From Acidiphilium sp. 37-60-79 (GTDB lineage Bacteria; Pseudomonadota; Alphaproteobacteria; Acetobacterales; Acetobacteraceae), in contig NCBV01000014.1 in the NCBI GenBank assembly GCA_002279355.1, forward strand, positions 1 to 64,000: a stretch of 64,000 nucleotides of DNA, given 5' to 3'. The first letter of the stretch is position 1. Every line of letters begins with the position of its first letter. Shown here piece after piece: positions 18,957 to 28,589 of the stretch. Made by a program: the position numbers and the translations under genes. A model generated the notes under the pieces. It had not been told where the DNA came from, ran no database searches, and worked only from the letters and a program-made list of their open reading frames with translations.

Positions 18957-20612
18957 TTATACCGAAATCACCTGAACATTGACCATCGGCTTCTTACCGA
19001 ATCGGCGCCCGAGCACCCGGCGCAGCGTCGATTCCGCCGCCTCGTTCAGCGCCTGCGGATTGCGCCGCACCGCTTCCGGCAACTCGGCAAAGCCATCGGC
19101 AAAATCTTCCGCCAGCGCGGCAAGCCCGGCATCATCCGGCTCGAATAGCCCCGGCGCAGTAATCCGGGGCGCCCCGCGCAATATCCCAGCCCGATCCACC
19201 GCAATACTGCCAATCACCACGCCATTACCCAGCATCCGCCGCCGCGCCGCCATCACCCCGCCTTGCATCGGCACCAGCCGGTCGCCATCAATCGCGAGCC
19301 GCCCGGTCGGCACCTGCTCGATAATATCCACAGCCCCCGGCGCCAGGCGCGCCACATCGCCATTTTCCATGAGCACGGTCTCGATCTGCTCAATTTCGGC
19401 CAACTCCGCCTGCGCCGCCATATGCCGCCATTCGCCATGGGTCGGGATCAAATAGCGGGGCCGCACCAATTTATATAATTTGCGCAATTCATCGCGCGCC
19501 GGATGGCCGGACACATGCACCATATGATCGCCATCGGTCATCACGCGCACACCCGCACGCACCAGCTCGTCCTGCACCGCGCCAATCGCCCGCTCATTAC
19601 CCGGGATCATTTTCGAGGAATAAATCACCGTGTCGCCCTCACCAAGCGAGACGCTGCGATGCTGATCGCCCGCAATCCGCGCGAGCGCCGACCGCTTCTC
19701 GCCCTGGCTGCCGGTGACCAAAATCAGCAATTTGTCATCGGCAATCCGGTTAATCTCTCGTTCATCGACAAAATCCGGCACATCGCGCAAATAGCCCGCG
19801 CCACGCGCCGCCTCGACATAGCGTGACAGGCTGCGCCCGACCAACGCCACCCGCCGCCCGGACTGCCGCGCCGCCGCAATCACGCTGGAAATTCGTGCAA
19901 TATTGCTGGAAAAACACGTCACCGCGACGCGCCCGCGCATCCCGGCGATCAGCGCTATCAAGCTCTTGCGCACCAGCGCCTCCGAGCCGGAATGACCCTC
20001 CACCACCGCATTGGTGGAATCCGAAATCATCGCCAAAACACCCTCATCGCCCAACGCCTGCAACGCCGCCTCATCGGTCGGCGGGCCCACCAGCGGCTCC
20101 GGATCGAGCTTCCAATCGCCGGTGTGCAACACCGTGCCATAAGGTGTGCGCAGCGCCAAAGCGACCGCTTCGGGCGTTGAATGCGCCATACGGATGGTGC
20201 TGATGTTGAACGGCCCGACGGTCAAATCGCTCCCCGGCGCAAATTCGTGCAATTTCACCCGCGTCAGGAGCCCGGCCTCCGACAAGCGCGAGCGGATCAA
20301 GGCGGCGGCAAACGGCGTCGCATAGATCGGGCAGCGCAGTTCGGGCCAATGCCAAGCAATCCCGCCAATATGATCCTCATGCGCATGGGTAATCACCAAC
20401 CCGGCCAGCCGGTCGCGCCGCTCGATCAAATAGCGCGCATCGGCCACCAGCAATTCCGCTTCCGGCGCGTCCGGCCCGGCAAAACCCATGCCGCAATCAA
20501 CCGCCAGATACGCGCCATCCATCCCATACACATTCAAATTCATGCCAATTTCGCCCGTGCCGCCAAGCGGCACAAAGGTCAGGCCGCTTTGGGCCTCATT
20601 CTTCAAGGTCAA
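18957..20612 (-). CDS. rnj: Ribonuclease J
   Basis: RNase J is a metallo-beta-lactamase/beta-CASP nuclease with 5'-3' exo- and endonuclease activity in RNA maturation and decay. The 551-residue chain shows LPLGGTGEIGMN-like FVPLGGTGEIGMN near the start, the zinc-binding HAHEDH (His76, His78, Asp80, His81), the beta-CASP domain with TGSQGEKRSALARI, and VHVSGHPARDELRKLYKL. The start is uncertain: the first codon appears to be TTG (20612), with another TTG two codons later. It follows coaX by about 50 bp; the birA-coaX-rnj order behind nuoN is typical of alphaproteobacteria. Confidence 0.93.
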   Translation of the reverse strand: MTLKNEAQSGLTFVPLGGTGEIGMNLNVYGMDGAYLAVDCGMGFAGPDAPEAELLVADARYLIERRDRLAGLVITHAHEDHIGGIAWHWPELRCPIYATPFAAALIRSRLSEAGLLTRVKLHEFAPGSDLTVGPFNISTIRMAHSTPEAVALALRTPYGTVLHTGDWKLDPEPLVGPPTDEAALQALGDEGVLAMISDSTNAVVEGHSGSEALVRKSLIALIAGMRGRVAVTCFSSNIARISSVIAAARQSGRRVALVGRSLSRYVEAARGAGYLRDVPDFVDEREINRIADDKLLILVTGSQGEKRSALARIAGDQHRSVSLGEGDTVIYSSKMIPGNERAIGAVQDELVRAGVRVMTDGDHMVHVSGHPARDELRKLYKLVRPRYLIPTHGEWRHMAAQAELAEIEQIETVLMENGDVARLAPGAVDIIEQVPTGRLAIDGDRLVPMQGGVMAARRRMLGNGVVIGSIAVDRAGILRGAPRITAPGLFEPDDAGLAALAEDFADGFAELPEAVRRNPQALNEAAESTLRRVLGRRFGKKPMVNVQVISV

Positions 20613-20666
20613 GTTTAGATCTCTCGTTCATGGTAAATCCGATCTCACAGGCCATCGGACAAGGCC

Positions 20667-21467
20667 TCATTCATGATCCATATCCCGCGCCCGGCGCGGT
20701 GGCGCAGGATTGCGCGCGGCCAGCAGCCGAAGCCCGTCCAGGGTCAAATCCGGGTCGATCGCGCCCAGCCGGTCGCTGCCCTCGGCAAAAAGCGGCGCCA
20801 ACCCTCCGGTTGCCACGGTTTTCAACGCCGATCCAAATTCCGCCTCGATCCGCGCCACCAACCCCTCAACCAACCCCACATATCCCCAATAAATCCCGGA
20901 CCGCATTGCCGGCACCGTGGATCGCCCAATGACCGATTGCGGCCGCCCGACACCAATCCGCGGCAGCCGCGCCGCCGCCTGATGCAGCGCCTCGACCGAT
21001 AAATTCGCACCCGGTGCAATCACCCCACCAATATAGGAACCATTTGCGTCAACCACATCAAAATTCGTCGCCGTGCCAAAATCGATCACCACCAACGGCC
21101 CGCCATAACGATGATGCGCCGCCAGCGCATTCAATAGCCGATCCGCCCCAACTTCGTTAGGATGATCCACCTTGATCGCAAACCCCCAATCCAACGTCGC
21201 CGCCGCAATCAGCGGCTCAATGGAAAACCAATCTCGGCATAACCGCCGCAAATGATACAAAGCGGCCGGCACCACCGTGCCGATCACCGCGCCCTGCAAC
21301 GCAGCCGGATCGATCCCCTCGCGCCGAAACAATGCCTCCAACCACACGCCATACTCATCCGCCGTGCGCGGCGCATCGGTCGCGATGCGCCAAATTCCAC
21401 GCCAGCGCGCACCATCATGAACGGCAAACACGATATTGGTATTCCCAGCATCAATCACCAGCAGCAT
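20667..21467 (-). CDS. coaX: Type III pantothenate kinase
   Basis: CoaX phosphorylates pantothenate in the first step of coenzyme A synthesis. The 266-residue protein begins with [13 protein letters not shown] (ATP-binding motif), carries [13 protein letters not shown] and [13 protein letters not shown], and continues with GGVIAPG; these are the ASKHA-type signatures of type III enzymes. The ATG at 21467 is preceded by GTGGAG; a GTG seven codons upstream overlaps this ribosome site and is less likely. Located between birA and rnj. Confidence 0.92.
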   Translation of the reverse strand: MLLVIDAGNTNIVFAVHDGARWRGIWRIATDAPRTADEYGVWLEALFRREGIDPAALQGAVIGTVVPAALYHLRRLCRDWFSIEPLIAAATLDWGFAIKVDHPNEVGADRLLNALAAHHRYGGPLVVIDFGTATNFDVVDANGSYIGGVIAPGANLSVEALHQAAARLPRIGVGRPQSVIGRSTVPAMRSGIYWGYVGLVEGLVARIEAEFGSALKTVATGGLAPLFAEGSDRLGAIDPDLTLDGLRLLAARNPAPPRRARDMDHE

Positions 21468-21500
21468 TTTGGCTCCACTCCTCTCCACCCGCGTGCGGCG

Positions 21501-22265
21501 TCATGGCAGCCCAACGTCCCCGCTGCGCACGCGCTGCACTGCACCATCTTGCATGCGGAGCAGCAAACTCCCCTCCGCGTCAATCCCCTCGAACCACCCG
21601 GCCAACCGCCCGCCATCCACCGTCAAGGCGGTGCCAAGCGGGTGCGCACGCGCCAACCAACCGCTACGCAGCGCCGCACCACCATCCCGCGCCACATCTG
21701 CCCGCCAAAACGCCAACCGCGCCAAGAGCGCAACCGCCAAATCCTCGGGGGAGGGCGGCGGCGCAAAATCCGCGAGCGCAACCGTGCGCCGATCGGGGAG
21801 TGCGGGCGCTGCAACCAAATTGGCGCCAAACCCGATGACCATCCATTCGATCATTCCCGCCGCATCAACCGACGCATCGAGCAACACCCCAGCGAGCTTG
21901 GCCGGCCCGATCATCACATCATTCGGCCATTTCAAACCGATCTCCCGGTGCTCGCTCCAACAGGCGGCGAGGGCCTCGGCGAGCGAAAGCCCCGCCAACA
22001 GCGCGAACTGCCCGCCTTGCACAGCCGGACATGCCGGGCGCAGCAAAACCGACATATATAAATTACCAACCGGCGAAACCCATGCCCGGCCTGAGCGCCC
22101 ACGCCCGGCATTCTGCGTTGCCGCCAGCAACACCAGCCCGTCCGCCTCACCCACCCGCGCCCGCGCAGCGCAGTCATCAGAGGTCGAGCCAATTTCCGCG
22201 AACCGCTCGATGCGCCAAGGTCCGGCGTGCAAATCCCCAAGGAGGGGCAGTGCGCTCGGCGTCAA
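21501..22265 (-). CDS. birA: Biotin--[acetyl-CoA-carboxylase] ligase (no DNA-binding domain)
   Basis: This ligase attaches biotin to the carboxylase carrier protein. The 254-residue chain starts in the catalytic domain: FAEIGSTSDDCAARA, GRGRSGRAWVSPVGNLYMS (biotinyl-AMP loop) and LKWPNDVMIGPAKLAGVLL are present. The N-terminal winged-helix repressor domain of E. coli BirA is absent, so it is a ligase only. The start overlaps the nuoN stop (ATGA), so it is translated with the nuo operon. Confidence 0.92.
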   Translation of the reverse strand: MTPSALPLLGDLHAGPWRIERFAEIGSTSDDCAARARVGEADGLVLLAATQNAGRGRSGRAWVSPVGNLYMSVLLRPACPAVQGGQFALLAGLSLAEALAACWSEHREIGLKWPNDVMIGPAKLAGVLLDASVDAAGMIEWMVIGFGANLVAAPALPDRRTVALADFAPPPSPEDLAVALLARLAFWRADVARDGGAALRSGWLARAHPLGTALTVDGGRLAGWFEGIDAEGSLLLRMQDGAVQRVRSGDVGLP

Positions 22266-23707
22266 AAACCAGCGCTCATCAGCGCGTGGGCCGCATAGGT
22301 CGAGGCTTCGGTAATCGGTGCTGGCATCAGGATGAACAAAGCCGTTGCCGCCGCACTCGCGTAAATCACCGCATTCATCCCGACCGTGCGCGCATCAAAT
22401 CCAGGCTCGCCCCGGTCGAAATACATCACCTTGATCACCCGCAAATAATACACCGCCGCAATCAGGCTGGTGACAATACCAATCACCGCCAACCCATCGA
22501 GCCCCGCGCGGATCGCCGCCAAAAAAACGTAGAGCTTGCTGAAAAACCCCGCGAGCGGCGGAATCCCCGCCAATCCCCACATAAAAATCGCGAGCGCCAG
22601 CGCATAGCGCGGATCTTCCGCCGCCATACCCGCCAAATCCTCGATTCGCTCGACCGGCCGCCCCTTGCGGCTCATTGCCACGATGCAGCCAAACACGCCG
22701 AGCGACATCACCACATAGATGGCCAAATAAATCAGCACCCCGCGCACCGCCGCCGCATCCCCAGCGGCAAGACCCATCAGCACGTAGCCCATCTGCCCGA
22801 TCGCCGAATACCCCATCAGGCGCTTGATATTATTCTGCCGCATTCCGCCAATCGCGCCGACAATCATCGAGGCCGCCGCCAGAATTTCCACCAACGCCTG
22901 CCAATGGATCAACATGCCGCCAAACGGGCCGAGCAACACCCGCACGAGCAACGCCATCACCGCCACTTTCGGCGCCGTGGCAAAAAACGCCGTCACCGCG
23001 GTGGGCGCGCCCTCATAGACATCGGGCGTCCACATATGAAACGGCGCCGCCGAAATCTTGAACGCCAGCCCGACCAACACGAACACCAACCCAAGGCTGG
23101 AGCCGATCATCGCGGCATGATCCCCGCTAAATGCCTGAGCGATGCCGCCGAAGCTGGTGGTGCCGGCAAAGCCATAGACCAGCGAAATGCCATAAAGCAG
23201 CAAGCCCGACGATAGCGCGCCCAACACAAAATATTTCAGCCCCGCCTCGCTCGATCGCAAGGAACCGCGCGCAAACGCCGCCAACACATACAAAGCGAGC
23301 GACTGAATTTCGAATCCAACATACAGGCTCAGCAAATCATTCGCGCCAATCAGCACGATCATGCCCACCACCGCGAACAGTACCAGCACCGGATATTCAA
23401 ACTGCCCAATGCCCACGCGCTTATTATAGGTTATCGAAATCGCCAACGCGCCGATCGCGCCGAGAAACACCAAAATATCGGCAAAACGGGTGAAGCCGTT
23501 GGTCACCACCAGCCCGTGCAACACCACGCCCGTCGGCGCGATGAAAACCAAACGTCCCGCCAGCGCCAGCACGATGATCGCGGCGGCGGTGATCGCAAAA
23601 CTATGATCGCGCCGGGCAAACACCCCCGCGAGCAACATCACCATGCCGCCCAGCCCGATGAATAAAATCGGCAATACCGACATAATCACCCCACTCCCGG
23701 CGCTCAT
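22262..23707 (-). CDS. nuoN: NADH-quinone oxidoreductase subunit N
   Basis: One of the three antiporter-like proton-channel subunits of the complex I membrane arm. It has 481 residues with about 14 membrane helices. The family motif KISAAPFHMWTPDVYEG, followed by TAVTAFFATAPK, is clear, with key lysines in the channel. The ATG overlaps the nuoM stop as ATGA; a second ATG eight codons in is possible. Last nuo gene; birA follows with another ATGA overlap. Confidence 0.95.
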   Translation of the reverse strand: MSAGSGVIMSVLPILFIGLGGMVMLLAGVFARRDHSFAITAAAIIVLALAGRLVFIAPTGVVLHGLVVTNGFTRFADILVFLGAIGALAISITYNKRVGIGQFEYPVLVLFAVVGMIVLIGANDLLSLYVGFEIQSLALYVLAAFARGSLRSSEAGLKYFVLGALSSGLLLYGISLVYGFAGTTSFGGIAQAFSGDHAAMIGSSLGLVFVLVGLAFKISAAPFHMWTPDVYEGAPTAVTAFFATAPKVAVMALLVRVLLGPFGGMLIHWQALVEILAAASMIVGAIGGMRQNNIKRLMGYSAIGQMGYVLMGLAAGDAAAVRGVLIYLAIYVVMSLGVFGCIVAMSRKGRPVERIEDLAGMAAEDPRYALALAIFMWGLAGIPPLAGFFSKLYVFLAAIRAGLDGLAVIGIVTSLIAAVYYLRVIKVMYFDRGEPGFDARTVGMNAVIYASAAATALFILMPAPITEASTYAAHALMSAGF

Positions 23708-25242
23708 CGTGTTACCATCGCCAGCATCCGATGATGCAAATCCGCCTTCATCGCCAAAGCCCCACCCGTCTGTTGCACCAAACCATGAACCGCTCGGTCG
23801 AACGGGATCGTCAACGCGTCAGGATGAATGCCCAGCACCAGCACCAACACCGCCAACGGCGCTAACATCAACCACTCCCCTGCCCCCACATCCGGCGGCG
23901 CCAACACGACCGACGAGCGCGATTGATCAAACAATACCCGGCGCACCAGCACCAGCATAAACATCACGCTCAACACCATGCCGCTCCCCGCAAGCAGCGC
24001 CAGCCAGAAATTCACCTTGATCGCACCAGCCAGGATCAACACCTCACCAACAAATCCCGATGTCCCCGGCAGCCCGACATTGGCCAACACAAAAATCATC
24101 AAAAATGTTGCAAAAATCGGCATCCGCACCGCAAGCCCGCCGAGATGCTCCAACAAGCGGGACTGCCCCCGCGCGAGCAACACGCCAACACACAAAAACA
24201 AAGCCGCAATCACCAACCCGTGCGAAATCATCTGAAACAGCGCGCCCTCGATCCCTTCCACGGTGAGGGTAAAAATGCCAACCACAATCATGCCCATATG
24301 CGCCGCCGAGGAATAGGCGATCATGCGTTTCATATCGGTTTGCGCAAAGGCCGCGAACGATAAATAAATGATCGCGATCACGCCCAGAGCCAGCATCAGC
24401 GGCGCAAAATACAGCGTCGCTTGCGGCAACATCGGCAAGCTGAACCGCAAAAACCCGTAACTGCCCATTTTGGACAGCACCGCCGCCAGCATCACCGTAC
24501 CCGCGACCGGCGCCTCGCCATACGCATCCGGCAACCAACTATGCAGGGGCCAAACGGCGGCTTTCACCCCGAACGCCAGCAAAAACGCGATGAACAACCA
24601 ATCCTGCACCGCAGCGGGGATCGACGTGTGCATCAATGTCACCATGTCGGTGGTGCCCGCATGATGCCACATCCACACCAAAGCCAGCAGCATCGGCAAT
24701 GATCCAGCAAGCGTGAACAAGAAAAACCGCAACGCCGCACGCACCCGCTGCTCGCCGCCCCAGACGCCGATGATCAAATACATCGGCAACAAAACACCTT
24801 CGAAAAACACATAGAACAGCAAAAAATCGAGCGATTCGAACATGCCAATAGTCAGCGCTTCGAGCAACAAAAAAGCCGCCATATAGGCGCGCACCCGCCG
24901 CTGCTCGCGCCAACTCGCCACAATCGCAATCGGCGTGAGCAGAGCGCTCATCACCACAAATAACAAGCTGATCCCATCAACACCCAGATGATACGACACA
25001 CCGGCATGCGGTAACCAAGCCAATTTCTCGACAAATTGGAAACCCGTTCGCTGCGAATCAAACGCCGCTAACAACCCGAGCGCCAAAATCAGCTCGACAA
25101 GGCTGGTCCAAAACGCCACCCAGCGCACGCTGCGCGCACTCGCCTCACTGGCATCACCGGTGGCGAAAATAATCACCGCCCCCAACACCGGCAGCCAAAT
25201 CAGCAGGGACAGGATCGGCGCTGCGGCGATCAAGGTTATCAT
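23704..25242 (-). CDS. nuoM: NADH-quinone oxidoreductase subunit M
   Basis: Antiporter-like proton-pumping subunit of complex I, 512 residues, about 14 membrane helices. Diagnostic are the early LGVDGISLLFVVMSALLTP, the channel motif KAAVWPLHSWLPDAYGEAPV, and AYSSAAHMGMI. It begins 10 bp after nuoL and overlaps nuoN by 4 bp. Length and motifs are normal. Confidence 0.95.
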   Translation of the reverse strand: MITLIAAAPILSLLIWLPVLGAVIIFATGDASEASARSVRWVAFWTSLVELILALGLLAAFDSQRTGFQFVEKLAWLPHAGVSYHLGVDGISLLFVVMSALLTPIAIVASWREQRRVRAYMAAFLLLEALTIGMFESLDFLLFYVFFEGVLLPMYLIIGVWGGEQRVRAALRFFLFTLAGSLPMLLALVWMWHHAGTTDMVTLMHTSIPAAVQDWLFIAFLLAFGVKAAVWPLHSWLPDAYGEAPVAGTVMLAAVLSKMGSYGFLRFSLPMLPQATLYFAPLMLALGVIAIIYLSFAAFAQTDMKRMIAYSSAAHMGMIVVGIFTLTVEGIEGALFQMISHGLVIAALFLCVGVLLARGQSRLLEHLGGLAVRMPIFATFLMIFVLANVGLPGTSGFVGEVLILAGAIKVNFWLALLAGSGMVLSVMFMLVLVRRVLFDQSRSSVVLAPPDVGAGEWLMLAPLAVLVLVLGIHPDALTIPFDRAVHGLVQQTGGALAMKADLHHRMLAMVTR

Positions 25243-25252
25243 CGCATCATCC

Positions 25253-27178
25253 TCACCGCATGACCAAGAACAGGCTGAGCAGCACCAGCAAACCCAGCAA
25301 CATCACAAAACTATAAACCGCCACCGAGCCATTTTGCGCCCGCCCGATCTGCACTGAAAAATCGGTCGTCCACCGCGCCAATCCGGTCGGCACGCCATCA
25401 ATCACCTGATCATCCGCGCCGCGCCAAATCACCCGCGCCAACCGCTTTGCTGGCTGCACAAACACATAATCATACAGCTCGTCGAAATACCATTTATGCA
25501 GCAAGAACTGATAAAGTCCCGGCATCGCTTTCGCCAGTGCCCCCGGCATTGATGGGCGCATAACATAAAAGATATAGGCGATTGCAAACCCAACCAACGC
25601 CAACAATAACGGCAAATCGGCCGCCCAGGTCGGGATCGGCATGCTCAGCGGCAACACGCTCGCCACTGGCGGCACAATGCTACTGCCCCAGAATGTCGCA
25701 CTCCCCGCCCCCACAAATGGCCGATCCAACGCCATACCGCCAAATATCGACCCCACCGCCAGCACCAGCAGCGGCACAATCATCATCCAACCGCTTTCAT
25801 GGGCGTGCGCATGAACATCCGCATCGCCCCGGGGAGCACCGTGAAAAGTGAGGATCATCAGGCGGCTGATATAAAACGCGGTCAACCCAGCGCCGATGAC
25901 ACCGCAAACCCAGCCAAACATCGCAGCCGTCCCGTGATTAGCATAGGCCGCCGCCAAAATCGCATCTTTTGAGTAATATCCAGCGAAAGGAGGAATAGCC
26001 GCCAACGCTAACGCCCCCACCAGCATCGTTGCATAGGTCACCTTCATTTTGCGCCACAAGCCGCCCATTTTGCGCACATCCTGCTCGTCGGCTAGCGCAT
26101 GGATGACCGATCCTGCTGCGAGGAACAGCAACGCCTTGAACATTGCATGGGTCACCATATGAAAAATCGCCGCCGAATCCGCACCAACCCCCGCGCCCAA
26201 AAACATATAGCCCAATTGCGAACAGGTCGAATACGCAATGATCCGTTTAATATCGTTCTGCACGCACCCAATCGTCCCGGCAAACAGCGCAGTCGCCCCG
26301 CCAATCACTGCAACCATGCCCATCGCCGCCGGCGCGGACGACATCAGCGGCGACATCCGCACAATCATATAAACGCCCGCCGCCACCATCGTCGCCGCAT
26401 GGATCAACGCTGAAATCGGCGTCGGCCCCTCCATCGCGTCCGCCAACCAGGTATGGAGAAAAATCTGCGCCGATTTGCCCATCGCGCCAATAAACAGCAG
26501 CACCCCGATAACATCGAGCACCGGCATCGATGCACCAAACAAATGATATTTTTGGGTTGCGATCTGCGGCACGGCGGCAAAAATCTGGTTGAACGAAACC
26601 GAGCCGAACTGCGCATAAATCAGCACAATACCAATCAAAAAAGCCAAATCGCCAATCCGGTTAACCACAAACGCCTTGATCGCCGCCGCATTCGCCGCCG
26701 CCCGATCATACCAATAGCCAATCAGCAAATAGGAAAACAGCCCAACGCCTTCCCAGCCAAAAAACAACTGCAACAAATTATTGGCCGTCACCAGCATCAA
26801 CATCGCGAAGGTAAACGCAGAAATATACACAAAAAACCGCGGCATCGTGCGGTCATGCGCCATATAGCCGACGCTGTATAAATGGATCAGCGCCGAAACC
26901 ACGCTCACCATCACCACCACCACCAAGGACAGCGTATCCTCGCGCAAACTCCACGGCGTCACAAAATTGCCGACATGGATCCACGCGCCCAGCGCCACAT
27001 CATGCATGGTCACATGATCAACCAAGTGTCGCACCAGCACCGCCACCGCCGATATCGCCGATATCGCCATGCACGCCACACTCAACCACACCGCCCCCGC
27101 GCGCGATCCGCTCGCCCGCAGCAAAACCGCTAAAACCGATCCCAGCAACGGTGCAAAAACGGCAATTTCGAGCAGCAT
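25253..27178 (-). CDS. nuoL: NADH-quinone oxidoreductase subunit L
   Basis: Distal antiporter-like subunit of the complex I membrane arm, 641 residues. The conserved FLHTWLADAMEGPTPISAL and HAATMVAAGVYM motifs and the early FFGWEGVGLFSYLLIG are visible. The C-terminal part includes the long lateral helix and last membrane helix (ends LLVLLSLFLVMR). It starts 2 bp after nuoK. Length is typical for the family. Confidence 0.95.
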   Translation of the reverse strand: MLLEIAVFAPLLGSVLAVLLRASGSRAGAVWLSVACMAISAISAVAVLVRHLVDHVTMHDVALGAWIHVGNFVTPWSLREDTLSLVVVVMVSVVSALIHLYSVGYMAHDRTMPRFFVYISAFTFAMLMLVTANNLLQLFFGWEGVGLFSYLLIGYWYDRAAANAAAIKAFVVNRIGDLAFLIGIVLIYAQFGSVSFNQIFAAVPQIATQKYHLFGASMPVLDVIGVLLFIGAMGKSAQIFLHTWLADAMEGPTPISALIHAATMVAAGVYMIVRMSPLMSSAPAAMGMVAVIGGATALFAGTIGCVQNDIKRIIAYSTCSQLGYMFLGAGVGADSAAIFHMVTHAMFKALLFLAAGSVIHALADEQDVRKMGGLWRKMKVTYATMLVGALALAAIPPFAGYYSKDAILAAAYANHGTAAMFGWVCGVIGAGLTAFYISRLMILTFHGAPRGDADVHAHAHESGWMMIVPLLVLAVGSIFGGMALDRPFVGAGSATFWGSSIVPPVASVLPLSMPIPTWAADLPLLLALVGFAIAYIFYVMRPSMPGALAKAMPGLYQFLLHKWYFDELYDYVFVQPAKRLARVIWRGADDQVIDGVPTGLARWTTDFSVQIGRAQNGSVAVYSFVMLLGLLVLLSLFLVMR

Positions 27179-27180
27179 GA

Positions 27181-27492
27181 TCAGCCCTTCATCAATGTAA
27201 CGTCGTCAACCTCGATTGAGCCACGATTGCGGAAATATACCACCACAATCGCCAACCCAATCGCCGCTTCCGCCGCCGCCACCGCCAACACGAACATCGT
27301 AAAAATCTGCCCTACCATATCATGCAAGGCTGAGGAAAACGCAACGAAGTTCAAATTCGCCGCCAGCAAAATCAACTCAATCGACATCATAATGACGATC
27401 ACGTTTTTCCGGTTCAGAAAAATCCCGAAAATCCCAATCACCAAAAGGAGCGATCCCACCACCAAATATGCGTTCAAACTGCCATGGCTCAT
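27181..27492 (-). CDS. nuoK: NADH-quinone oxidoreductase subunit K
   Basis: A 103-residue, three-helix membrane subunit of complex I. Conserved membrane glutamates lie in [18 protein letters not shown] and in [14 protein letters not shown]. The ATG overlaps the end of the preceding NuoI-NuoJ frame as ATGA, and nuoL starts 2 bp after its stop. Confidence 0.95.
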   Translation of the reverse strand: MSHGSLNAYLVVGSLLLVIGIFGIFLNRKNVIVIMMSIELILLAANLNFVAFSSALHDMVGQIFTMFVLAVAAAEAAIGLAIVVVYFRNRGSIEVDDVTLMKG

Positions 27493-28577
27493 GGCACATC
27501 CTCCTTCGCGGGCAACGGCGCAATTCCCGCGCCAATCGCCGGCTTCACCAGGGTCAGCGTATCGGCAATCGCACGGTTATGCTGTCGCGCCAAATCCTGC
27601 CGACGCGGCTGCACGCCCTCGGTCAGCGTCAGCACAATCGCCCCGATCATGGCAATCACCAGCAACAGCCCGGCCAACTCGAACACGTATAAATAGCGGG
27701 TATATAACAAATTCCCAATCGCCGCCGCGTCCGACATCCCGGCAACCCGATGCGTCGCCGCCGCCAAACGCATGGTGCCGGAGGCCTCAAACCCCGCGAG
27801 CGACAACCCGATCTCCGCCATCAAAATGAAACCAACCGTCAAACCGAGCGGCAAAAAATTCTGAAACCCTTCGCGCAGCGCAATAAAATCCACATCCAGC
27901 ATCATCACCACAAACAGGAACAAGACCGCGACCGCACCGACATAAACAATCACCAGCACCATCGCGAGAAACGCCGCCCCCGCCAGCACAAACAACGCCG
28001 CCGCATTCAAAAACGCCAAAATCAGAAACAACACCGAATGCACCGGATTGCGCGCCGTAATCACCATGCATGCTGAAACCAGCAGCACCGCAGCAAACAT
28101 ATAAAAGAAAATCTGCTTGGCCAATTCGCTCTCCCACCGATCGCCATTGGCCAGCAATTTCTGCTTGTCATACATCAACTCCTCACGCGTCTCGGTCGCG
28201 AATTCAAAATTCGGCCCCTCGACAATCGCATCGACCGGGCAGGCCTCTTCGCACAAGCCGCAATAAATACATTTCGTCATATCGATATCATAACGGGTCG
28301 TCCGCCGCGATCCATCGGCGCGCGGCTCAGCCTCAATGGTAATCGCCTGCGCCGGGCAAACCGCTTCGCACAGCTTGCAGGCGATGCACCGCTCCTCACC
28401 ATTCGGATAGCGCCGCAACGCATGCTCGCCCTTAAACCGCGTGCTGATCGGGTTCTTTTCGTACGGATAATTCAGTGTCGCCTTCGGCTTAAAAAAATAA
28501 CGGAGCGTAAGCCAAAGCCCCGCGCCAATCTCCGCCAAAAGCGCCTGCCGGGCAAACCGATCAAGCCGCGCCATCAC
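27489..28577 (-). CDS. nuoIJ: NuoI-NuoJ fusion: complex I Fe-S subunit joined in frame to membrane subunit J
   Basis: One open frame of 362 residues contains two complex I subunits. Residues 1-154 are NuoI: two 4Fe-4S motifs, [11 protein letters not shown] (Cys64, 67, 70, 74) and [11 protein letters not shown] (Cys103, 106, 109, 113), carry clusters N6a/N6b, ending with [14 protein letters not shown]. Without a stop the frame enters NuoJ at about residue 155: [18 protein letters not shown], then [19 protein letters not shown] and [18 protein letters not shown], five membrane helices in all. Only the last few NuoI residues (family end like DAPYR), the stop, and NuoJ's first residues are missing. 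NuoCD fusions are well known; I know of no NuoIJ fusion. NuoI is cytoplasmic while the NuoJ N-terminus is, as I recall, on the periplasmic side, so the join is topologically awkward. Reinitiation, rearranged topology or an assembly deletion are alternatives. Confidence 0.88.
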   Translation of the reverse strand: MMARLDRFARQALLAEIGAGLWLTLRYFFKPKATLNYPYEKNPISTRFKGEHALRRYPNGEERCIACKLCEAVCPAQAITIEAEPRADGSRRTTRYDIDMTKCIYCGLCEEACPVDAIVEGPNFEFATETREELMYDKQKLLANGDRWESELAKQIFFYMFAAVLLVSACMVITARNPVHSVLFLILAFLNAAALFVLAGAAFLAMVLVIVYVGAVAVLFLFVVMMLDVDFIALREGFQNFLPLGLTVGFILMAEIGLSLAGFEASGTMRLAAATHRVAGMSDAAAIGNLLYTRYLYVFELAGLLLVIAMIGAIVLTLTEGVQPRRQDLARQHNRAIADTLTLVKPAIGAGIAPLPAKEDVP

Positions 28578-28589
28578 ACTCTCCCCCGA

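Noticed and set aside
22031-23215. Long plus-strand open frame opposite nuoN and birA
   Set aside because: It is rich in Arg, His and Pro, matches no family and lies opposite two certain genes. Long antisense frames are expected in GC-rich DNA. The same holds for plus-strand frames at 16353-17420 (opposite proS), 42661-44181 (opposite tig) and 46672-47706 (opposite glnD).
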